A DNA stretch of 14,629 nt, taken from JBDKTK01 sp039680225 (lineage in GTDB: Bacteria > Desulfobacterota > Syntrophia > Syntrophales > UBA4778). The position numbers were made by a program, and so were the translations under genes. The notes beneath the pieces were generated by a model, which made no database searches, was not told the DNA's origin, and saw only the letters and a list, made by a program, of their open reading frames with translations. Of the stretch, positions 6,828-12,622 are shown piece after piece (positions within the stretch are counted from its first letter, which is position 1; the number at the start of each line of letters is the position of its first letter). Where the stretch lies: positions 1 to 14,629 of the forward strand of contig JBDKTK010000162.1 in NCBI GenBank assembly GCA_039680225.1, read 5' to 3'.

Positions 6828-6855
6828 TTGACAATGATGCTCACATGATTAAAAT
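6828..6855 (+). promoter_or_regulatory. Sigma-70 promoter of the phasin/PHA synthase operon
   Basis: A perfect -35 TTGACA (6828-6833), a 16-bp spacer and TAAAAT (6850-6855, 5 of 6) give the best consensus promoter in the window. The predicted start is near 6862. An in-frame ATG at 6845 lies inside this promoter, so it cannot be the phasin start; translation begins at 6899. Confidence 0.75.
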
Positions 6856-6875
6856 ACCCTCATACCCTGAGGGTA
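6854..6875 (+). repeat. Direct repeat and small inverted repeat in the phasin leader
   Basis: ATACCCT occurs at 6854-6860 and again at 6862-6868. The second copy is part of the inverted repeat TACCC-TGA-GGGTA (6863-6875). It covers the predicted transcription start and first bases of the leader, so it could be an operator or a 5'-end stabilising hairpin. The function is unknown. Confidence 0.4.
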
Positions 6876-6898
6876 AAAAAATCAAACCGGAGGCTAAC

Positions 6899-7183
6899 AT
6901 GATGGAACCGATAAAAATCGCAAAGCAGACGATAGAGTTTTACAAAACCAATTTCGATAATTCCTTTAACGCAATGATGATGCTCCAGGAGCAGACCCAG
7001 AGAATATTCAACCTGCAGCTTGCCCAGACTGCCGGATTTCCCGACGAGGGCAAAAAGGTCGTCACCGAATGGCTCAATACATACAAAAAGGGCGTTGAGG
7101 AATTCAAGGCGTCAGTCGATGAGAGTTTCAAGAAGCTCGAAGCCTATTTTGCAGAGCAGAACGCCAAGACCGAAAAGAAGTAA
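6899..7183 (+). CDS. Phasin family protein 1 (granule-associated)
   Basis: The protein is 94 aa from the ATG at 6899. That start has GGAGG about 5 bp upstream, whereas an in-frame ATG at 6845 lies in the promoter. The protein is almost wholly helical, with the small-phasin pattern FDNSFNAMMMLQEQTQRIFN, then GFPDEGKKVVTEW, then a charged amphipathic helix (GVEEFKASVDESFKKLEAYF) and a lysine-rich end. It should coat PHA granules in the cytoplasm. It is first in the operon, under a strong promoter, as expected for an abundant structural protein. It is about 47% identical without gaps (36 of 76 residues) to the next gene product, indicating tandem duplication. The phasin call rests on sequence pattern plus context. 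Confidence 0.85.
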   Translation: MMEPIKIAKQTIEFYKTNFDNSFNAMMMLQEQTQRIFNLQLAQTAGFPDEGKKVVTEWLNTYKKGVEEFKASVDESFKKLEAYFAEQNAKTEKK

Positions 7184-7219
7184 GGAAGGAAAAAAATAAA
7201 GTCAAAAGGAGGTAGGATC

Positions 7220-7483
7220 ATGCAGAAAAAGATCTTGAAACAGATGATCATTTTTAACAAAACCACCTTCGACAACGCTTTCTCTGTGATTTCGTCTCTC
7301 CAGGCTCAAACGGAACGGATGCTCAATATTTATCTGGAAAAGGCGACAGGGTTCCCCGAAGAGGGGAAAAAGGCCATGAACGACTGGATAGAGGTTTATA
7401 ACAAAGGCAGCCGCGACTTCCAAAACGCAGTCCATGAAAGCTTCAAAAAAGTAGACAATTTTTTCGAAATCTCCAAGAGGTAA
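7220..7483 (+). CDS. Phasin family protein 2 (tandem paralogue)
   Basis: The 87-aa helical protein aligns with phasin 1 without a gap from KQMIIFNKTTFDNAF to ESFKKVDNFF. Conserved points include FDN, LQxQTxR, GFPxEGKK and the ESFKK stretch. It lacks the lysine-rich C-terminal tail of phasin 1. An excellent ribosome binding site (AAGGAGGT) precedes the ATG. It lies 36 bp after phasin 1 and 6 bp before the PhaC-like gene, so the two phasins and the synthase genes form one operon. It probably has a granule-coating role, with a possibly different ratio or partner. Confidence 0.83.
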   Translation: MQKKILKQMIIFNKTTFDNAFSVISSLQAQTERMLNIYLEKATGFPEEGKKAMNDWIEVYNKGSRDFQNAVHESFKKVDNFFEISKR

Positions 7484-7489
7484 TTTATT

Positions 7490-9100
7490 TTGAACACGAT
7501 TGACCGCGAAATTGTTTCGCCGCTGGATCTTTTTGCCGATTTTTTAAGTTTAGAGTTGACGTCAGTAGAAAAATCGCTGGATTATGTGGAAGCATCTGTA
7601 AGGCAGACGGAATCCGTACAGACATATCTGAGGGGGATCACGAAATACGTGTCAGATTTCATGGTCCCCTATTGGATTGCGCTTGATTCCTTTCTGGTTT
7701 TGGAGAAAGATAAACTCCTGACGCATTTTCCGGATGAAACATCCCGGGACTATCTGGAACTTCTGCAATTTAATTTTCAAATTGCAAGAAAAGGTTTTTT
7801 CAGCAGTTTTCATGCGATGAATGAATTTTATATGCGTGAGAACTTAAACTTGATGTCTTCATATTTGAATTCAGCCCTGGGTACCGGCGAGGACATAAAA
7901 GACATGTCTGAACGGAAGGCCAGGGTAATGAAGCTTATTATAGAAGATTATCCTGAAGCGATCCGCAGGATTGAGCCGGAATTCGGATTTCATTTCGATA
8001 ACGGCAACTACGTCAAAACAGCAGAGACAGAACGTTTCACAGTCTACCAGGTATTGCCGACGGACAAATCCGTAAAAATAAAACAGGACGGCAAGCCGGT
8101 GCTGATTCTCCCCCCCTATGTTTTGGGGGCAAGCATCCTTGCTTTTCTGCCGAATGAAAACAAGAGTTACGTCCACAGCTTTGCAAACCAGGGCATCCCG
8201 ACTTATATCAGGGTCATAAAGGATATAAACGAGGTTCCGGCCGTTCAACTGATGACGGGAGAAGACGACGCCCTCGACACTAAATATCTCTGCGAGAAAT
8301 TAAAAGAAATCCATGGCAGGAAGGTAACCCTCAACGGGTTCTGCCAGGGCGGGTTCATTGCCCTTCTCAACATCCTTTCCGGAAAGCTGGACGCATCGGT
8401 TGACGCCCTCATGACATGTGTCACACCTGTTGACGGGACACGCAGCCAGTCGCTTATCGAATACCTGCAACATATCCCCCCGCGTTTTCGCGACCTTGGA
8501 TATGCCCTGAAGACCCTTCCGAACGGAAACCGCATTGTTGATGGTAAAGTGATGAGCTGGGTATACAAGCTCAAAAGCATGGAAAGGGAAGCCCCCGTGT
8601 TCTCTTTCTTCCGTGACCTGAAAATGCTCGACAGGCCCGGGGCAAAACTGAACATAACCAACACAGCGGCCGCGCTCAACTACTGGTTGCTCTATGAAAG
8701 AAACGATCTCCCGCTGGCTATAACCCAGTTAAGTTTTGACTCCTATACGAAACCAATTTCTCCCGACGGCACCCTGCCGATCACTCTGTTCGGGGAAAAA
8801 CTCAATATGAAGAGAATAGCGGAGAAGAACATACCCTGGCTGATCTGCTATGCCGAAGACGACGACCTTGTAGACAAGGCCGCCACCCTTGCCGCCCTGG
8901 ACTATATTGATGCAGAAGTAACCGTCTTTCCGAAAGGCCACGGCGCAATTGCAACTTCCTGGTCTTTTCCCGGGTCGGAATGCCCCCTGCACAAACCTTT
9001 TGGGGAAGGCAGGCGCGGGCCGGTATGCTTCCACCTTGAGCTGGACCACACTATGACAGAGCAAGCGAGAGGGAAGAAACATGGACAAAAACTTTCTTGA
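7490..9100 (+). CDS. Divergent PHA synthase (PhaC-like) with helical N-terminal extension
   Basis: The 536-aa protein has an alpha/beta-hydrolase domain (about 180-500) carrying the PHA-synthase box GFCQGG, with C285 in place of the lipase serine. D458 (CYAEDDDLVD) and H484 (PKGHGAIAT) align with the Asp and His of the class III synthase encoded downstream. The first 170 residues are helix-rich and unlike the short N-terminus of class III PhaC. Translation starts at TTG 7490, with AGAGG 9 bp upstream and no other start before residue 58. The Cys-Asp interval is 173 residues against 153 in the downstream PhaC, so the lid region is longer. The first half is AT-rich (about 34% GC at 7741-7860, versus about 58% at 8341-8460). 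The stop overlaps the next gene by 20 bp. It may be a second synthase or an accessory acyltransferase/depolymerase; polymerase activity is unproven. Confidence 0.8.
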   Translation: MNTIDREIVSPLDLFADFLSLELTSVEKSLDYVEASVRQTESVQTYLRGITKYVSDFMVPYWIALDSFLVLEKDKLLTHFPDETSRDYLELLQFNFQIARKGFFSSFHAMNEFYMRENLNLMSSYLNSALGTGEDIKDMSERKARVMKLIIEDYPEAIRRIEPEFGFHFDNGNYVKTAETERFTVYQVLPTDKSVKIKQDGKPVLILPPYVLGASILAFLPNENKSYVHSFANQGIPTYIRVIKDINEVPAVQLMTGEDDALDTKYLCEKLKEIHGRKVTLNGFCQGGFIALLNILSGKLDASVDALMTCVTPVDGTRSQSLIEYLQHIPPRFRDLGYALKTLPNGNRIVDGKVMSWVYKLKSMEREAPVFSFFRDLKMLDRPGAKLNITNTAAALNYWLLYERNDLPLAITQLSFDSYTKPISPDGTLPITLFGEKLNMKRIAEKNIPWLICYAEDDDLVDKAATLAALDYIDAEVTVFPKGHGAIATSWSFPGSECPLHKPFGEGRRGPVCFHLELDHTMTEQARGKKHGQKLS

Positions 9101-9668
9101 GTTTTGGGGGAATTACCTGTTAAGCCTTGTACAAGCAGGGCAAAAACTCGCCGGAGAGACATTTTATGAGGACGTATTCAAATACTGGAGCGGCTTCATG
9201 AAGGACCAAAAGACGACCGACTGGTTGTTTTCCCCCTCGGGTTATTTCGAAAAACAGATCGAAATCTTCCGGAAGTGCTACGGCCTGAAGGAGGATTCCA
9301 GCCCCGATTATATTACCGGGGCGAGACAGGCTTCTGAACAATTCCAGAAATCATTGAAGGAATTTATTTCTGCCTTTGATGTAGTGCCCAGGGAAGAATA
9401 CGAACAGTTAAAAAAGAACTATCACGAGCTGCAGGAAAAATCCAATGGCCAGGATGAAACGATCCGCCAGTTGCGGATGAAATTGCTGGTGAAAGGAGCT
9501 GAAGAGATCGGAGCGGCTTCCGGCATCCAGGAAATGATTAAAACTCAAACGGAGCAATTCAGCGCACTGATGGATTCCCTGGGCAGCATTTACAGCGGAA
9601 GCCCCGCAAAACAGGATATACCTGAAAAGACTAAAAAGCCTAAAACGAGCCAGAAAACTAGAAAGTGA
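9081..9668 (+). CDS. Small PhaE-like / phasin-like protein coupled to the divergent synthase
   Basis: The 195-aa cytoplasmic protein is mostly helical. Residues 101-120 (VVPREEYEQLKKNYHELQEK) resemble the C-terminal PhaE signature in the downstream gene (VPTHKDMDELYKEIYHLKKR), suggesting a shortened PhaE relative. After this motif it has a second helical segment and a Lys/Pro/Thr-rich basic tail (about 175-195). Its ATG lies inside the PhaC-like gene (20-bp overlap), with AGAGGGAAG upstream, so the two are translationally coupled. That supports a dedicated subunit of the PhaC-like protein. It could instead be a third phasin. The relationship to PhaE is by motif only. Confidence 0.65.
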   Translation: MDKNFLEFWGNYLLSLVQAGQKLAGETFYEDVFKYWSGFMKDQKTTDWLFSPSGYFEKQIEIFRKCYGLKEDSSPDYITGARQASEQFQKSLKEFISAFDVVPREEYEQLKKNYHELQEKSNGQDETIRQLRMKLLVKGAEEIGAASGIQEMIKTQTEQFSALMDSLGSIYSGSPAKQDIPEKTKKPKTSQKTRK

Positions 9669-9679
9669 AGAGGTGAACA

Positions 9680-10528
9680 ATGGGTCAGGAAAAAAATACG
9701 ATTCCGGAAATGGAGAGCATGTTTTCTGCCTGGAATAAAGCCTCAAAAGATTATTGGGATGCAACCAACAAGATTTGGTCTGAGGCGGTGCAGGATAAAA
9801 CACTCCTGAACCAGGGCGACGTATCCCAGCAGCTGAATTCCATGTGGCAGGCATTCGCCAAATCGTTGAACTTGCCTGATTCCAGCTCGAAGGGGCCGGA
9901 TACGGGCCTGGACCTTTTCACAAAAATGATTGAACCCTTCTGGTCTGCAGTCCTGTCTTCGCAATCAGTCGACCAGGGAAAGGAAACCAAAGCAGATGAT
10001 CTGAGGACCCTGACAAGGCAATTTTCAAAGAACTGGTACGATTTGTTCGACAAGGAATTTCGCCAGGTCCTTAACGTACCTCAGCTGGGACTTACCAGGT
10101 ATTATCAGGAACATGCCGCGAAAGCTGTTGAAAAATTCAATGACTTCCAGGCCCAGGTAAACAAATTCGTCAATCTCCTTTGTGAGCCTTTGGTTGAAAC
10201 GACCCAGGTCGTCCGGGACGAGGTCAAGAAAGCGCGCGAAGGCGGTGAGGAAATTGTAAAGGATTACAAGGCCCAATATAAACTCTGGATCAATAAGCTC
10301 GAGGCGTCTTATTTAGACCTGTTAAAATCTCCCGAATACATAGCGGCCCTGTCGGATATTTTGAAATCACTCAGAGATTACAAGGTCACCAGGCAGCAGC
10401 TGCTCATTGATATGTTGCAAGACGTGCCTGTCCCCACCCACAAGGACATGGATGAGCTTTATAAAGAAATCTACCATCTGAAAAAACGGGTGAAAGAGCT
10501 TGAGAAAAGGGGGAAGAAGAATGGCTGA
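9680..10528 (+). CDS. phaE: Class III PHA synthase subunit PhaE
   Basis: The 282-aa non-catalytic subunit activates PhaC in the class III PHA synthase. Family features are NVPQLGLTRYYQE (132-144), a long helical middle (about 145-235) and the C-terminal block VPTHKDMDELYKEIYHLKKR, continuing as coiled coil to residue 278. The length is in the usual range. The start at 9680 has AGAGGTGA upstream and lies 11 bp after the previous stop. The gene overlaps phaC by 8 bp (ATGGCTGA), the typical phaE-phaC coupling. The order phaE-phaC is shared by many class III loci. Confidence 0.9.
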   Translation: MGQEKNTIPEMESMFSAWNKASKDYWDATNKIWSEAVQDKTLLNQGDVSQQLNSMWQAFAKSLNLPDSSSKGPDTGLDLFTKMIEPFWSAVLSSQSVDQGKETKADDLRTLTRQFSKNWYDLFDKEFRQVLNVPQLGLTRYYQEHAAKAVEKFNDFQAQVNKFVNLLCEPLVETTQVVRDEVKKAREGGEEIVKDYKAQYKLWINKLEASYLDLLKSPEYIAALSDILKSLRDYKVTRQQLLIDMLQDVPVPTHKDMDELYKEIYHLKKRVKELEKRGKKNG

Positions 10529-11705
10529 AAAAGAAAATGTCAGCTGGGATGCCATGGTTGAGCCTCTGAAAACCGCAACGGATCTAATTTTCGGCAAGGC
10601 GGCCGGTGAGCCGGCCAGGCTCGTGAACCGTCTTATGGCCGCCCGCGATGTGCTGCTGAGCCCTCTTGAAACCGGGATCGCCCCGACGCCCTACGACGTC
10701 GTATACGAATCCGACCGGGTCAAACTCAAGCACTATAAACCCGCGGAGGTCAAATTCAAAACACCCCTGTTCGTCTGCTATGCCATGGTCAACCGGGAGA
10801 CGATGCTCGACCTTCAATCCGATCGCAGCGTCGTAACAACTTTCCTTAATCAGGGCTTGGAAGTCTACATGATAGACTGGAGCTATCCCACCCGCAAGGA
10901 CAGGTACTTGACTATTGACGATCACGTCAACGGGTACATGGACGAGATGATCGATTTCGTCCTGGAAAAACACGGAATTCCCCAGGTCCACCTTATGGGC
11001 ATCTGCATGGGAGGGACGCTCTGCATAATGTATACGGCCCTCCACCCCGAGAAGGTGAAGAACCTGGTTACCACCGTCACCCCGGTCGATTTTGATACCG
11101 ACAAGGGCCTGTTAAATGTATGGGCAAAATCCCTGGATGCGGACGCACTGGTCGACGCTTATGGGAACATCCCGGGGGACATTCTCAACGTAGCATACCT
11201 GCTGCTGAACCCTGCCCGGCTGCTCATAGATAAATACGTAGGGTTCCTGGAAAACGTGCACGACAAGGATTTCGTGGAAAATTTCGTCCGGATGGAAAAA
11301 TGGATTTTTGACAGCCCCGATTTGCCGGCCGAGGCGTTCAGGGAATTCATAAAAAAGCTCTACCACGAGAACCTCCTTGTCCAGAACAAGATGACCCTCG
11401 GGGGGAAATTAATAGACCTGAAAAAAATTACCATGCCTGTCCTGAACATTTACGCCAAATTGGACCACCTTGTACCGTACACCAGTTCTGAGAAGTTTCT
11501 CAATTATGTCGGCAGCAAGGATACAACGGATGTCTGCCTGAACACCGGCCACATAGGGATATACGTCAGCTCAAAAATGCAGCAGGAGTTTGCCCCCCGC
11601 ATCCTCCGCTGGCTCGCGGAAAGGGACGGCGCAGTGCCCCGGAAAAAGCCTGTTCAAAAAAAAGCAAAGGCCCCAAAGAAATCCAAACCTGAAAGTCCTG
11701 CATAG
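10521..11705 (+). CDS. phaC: Class III poly(R)-hydroxyalkanoic acid synthase, catalytic subunit PhaC
   Basis: The 394-aa alpha/beta-hydrolase-fold polymerase transfers (R)-3-hydroxyacyl units from CoA to the growing chain at the granule surface. The synthase box is LMGICMGGTL with C162; D315 (YAKLDHLVPY) and H344 (NTGHIGIY) complete the triad. Each is 13 residues higher than the Allochromatium vinosum class III triad (149, 302, 331), so the core spacing is identical. The start at 10521 is chosen because GGGGGAAG lies just before it. An in-frame TTG at 10500 is inside phaE and lacks such a site. The C-terminus has a basic tail (about 373-394, RKKPVQKKAKAPKKSKP) beyond the catalytic domain. It forms a pair with PhaE and is followed after 8 bp by phaJ. 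Confidence 0.96.
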   Translation: MAEKENVSWDAMVEPLKTATDLIFGKAAGEPARLVNRLMAARDVLLSPLETGIAPTPYDVVYESDRVKLKHYKPAEVKFKTPLFVCYAMVNRETMLDLQSDRSVVTTFLNQGLEVYMIDWSYPTRKDRYLTIDDHVNGYMDEMIDFVLEKHGIPQVHLMGICMGGTLCIMYTALHPEKVKNLVTTVTPVDFDTDKGLLNVWAKSLDADALVDAYGNIPGDILNVAYLLLNPARLLIDKYVGFLENVHDKDFVENFVRMEKWIFDSPDLPAEAFREFIKKLYHENLLVQNKMTLGGKLIDLKKITMPVLNIYAKLDHLVPYTSSEKFLNYVGSKDTTDVCLNTGHIGIYVSSKMQQEFAPRILRWLAERDGAVPRKKPVQKKAKAPKKSKPESPA

Positions 11706-11713
11706 GAGGAGAC

Positions 11714-12130
11714 ATGATCGGGAAATCCTATAACGAAGTTAATATCGGGGATTCGGCTTCTTTCACAAAAACTATTTCCGAAACGGACGTTTACCTTTTC
11801 GCGGGGATTTCGGGAGACTTGAATCCGGCCCACTTGAACGAAACTTATGCGCAAGGGACGTTTTTCAAGGGGCGGATAGCCCACGGGATTCTGTGTTCAG
11901 GCCTTATTTCGGCGGCCATAGGAATGCAACTCCCCGGGCCGGGGACCATTTACCTCAGACAGGAATTGAATTTCACGGCGCCGGTCCATATCGGGGATAC
12001 CGTCACGGCCAGAGTTGAAATCATGGAGAAGTTGGAAAAAAACAGGCTTCGCCTGCGCACCACCTGCACCAACCAAAACGGGGAAGTAGTAATCGACGGT
12101 GAAGCGCTGGTAAGCCCCCCCAAAAAGTAG
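11714..12130 (+). CDS. phaJ: (R)-specific enoyl-CoA hydratase (PhaJ, MaoC-like)
   Basis: The 138-aa hotdog enzyme hydrates trans-2-enoyl-CoA to (R)-3-hydroxyacyl-CoA, linking beta-oxidation to PHA synthesis. The hydratase-2 motif is complete: FAGISGDLNPAHLNETYA with D35 and H40, matching the catalytic D31/H36 pair of Aeromonas PhaJ with a constant shift of 4. FKGRIAHGILCSGLIS follows at about 51-66. A strong AGGAGGAG precedes the ATG, 8 bp after phaC. It is the last gene of the operon. No phaA or phaB (thiolase/reductase) lies here, so monomer supply from enoyl-CoA is the local route. Membership in other MaoC roles is possible, but context favours PhaJ. Confidence 0.92.
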   Translation: MIGKSYNEVNIGDSASFTKTISETDVYLFAGISGDLNPAHLNETYAQGTFFKGRIAHGILCSGLISAAIGMQLPGPGTIYLRQELNFTAPVHIGDTVTARVEIMEKLEKNRLRLRTTCTNQNGEVVIDGEALVSPPKK

Positions 12131-12189
12131 GTCCTTTCTTCTGAAAAGACGGATTTCCGAAAAGATCCCATGTCTACAGGATGCCTTAT

Positions 12190-12234
12190 TTTAACCGCCG
12201 CCCCCGCAAGGGCCGGCGGTTAAATCTGTTTTTT
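12190..12234 (+). terminator. Intrinsic terminator of the PHA operon
   Basis: TTTAACCGCCG (12190-12200) pairs perfectly with CGGCGGTTAAA (12214-12224). An inner CCC-GCAA-GGG extends the stem across a small internal loop, and TCTGTTTTTT follows. It terminates + strand transcripts from phaJ. The minus-strand side lacks a T-tract. The TAA stop of the convergent response regulator (12220-12222) lies inside its right arm. Confidence 0.9.
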
Positions 12235-12621
12235 CATATCCAGTATAGTATTGATTTTCTTGATCAGCCTGTCAGGAGTGATCGGTTTTGACAGGAAATG
12301 ATGCTTGCCCCGGAGTTTGTCCTCTTCCGCCGGCTGCAGTATCGCCGTGATGAAAATAATCGGGATGTCCTTGGTATCGCCGCTCTTCTTGAGATTGAAG
12401 GCAACTTCGCCTCCATCCATGTCCTGCATGACAATATCAAGCAAAATCAAGTCCGGCTTAACTTGCCCGATTATGCTGATGCCGTCGGAGCCCCTGGTTG
12501 CGGTATATACTTTAAACCTGCCGTTTTTCTCCAGATTCAATTTGACAAAATGGCAGAAATCCTCTTCATCATCGATCATGACAATTGTTTTCTTTTCCGT
12601 TTCAGATCTTGCTTTCTCCAT
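12220..12621 (-). CDS. Single-domain response regulator (CheY-like receiver)
   Basis: The 133-aa protein is one receiver domain with no output domain. Receiver residues are D17/D18 (MIDDEED), the phosphoacceptor D62 (LILLDIVMQDMDG), T92 (FITAI) and K112 (FLSKPI). The start is at 12621, preceded by AAGGAG 6 bp upstream. A longer open frame reaching 12759 lies inside the kinase gene and is rejected. It starts one base after the kinase stop, so the two are cotranscribed and almost surely cognate partners. With no DNA-binding domain it must act by protein interaction, or as a phosphorelay or phosphate-sink element. The target is unknown. Confidence 0.9.
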   Translation of the reverse strand: MEKARSETEKKTIVMIDDEEDFCHFVKLNLEKNGRFKVYTATRGSDGISIIGQVKPDLILLDIVMQDMDGGEVAFNLKKSGDTKDIPIIFITAILQPAEEDKLRGKHHFLSKPITPDRLIKKINTILDMKKQI

Positions 12622-12622
12622 T

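Noticed and set aside
6845..6898. N-terminal extension of phasin 1 by 18 codons from an ATG at 6845
   Set aside because: The ATG lies between the -35 and -10 of the operon promoter and has no ribosome binding site; the ATG at 6899 has GGAGG.
8995..9005. TGCACAA-like match to the candidate PhaR motif inside the PhaC-like gene
   Set aside because: It is a short match in coding sequence with no promoter context, so most likely chance.
10500..10520. TTG start for PhaC seven codons upstream
   Set aside because: It lies within phaE without a ribosome binding site; the ATG at 10521 has GGGGGAAG and gives triad spacing and length typical of class III PhaC.
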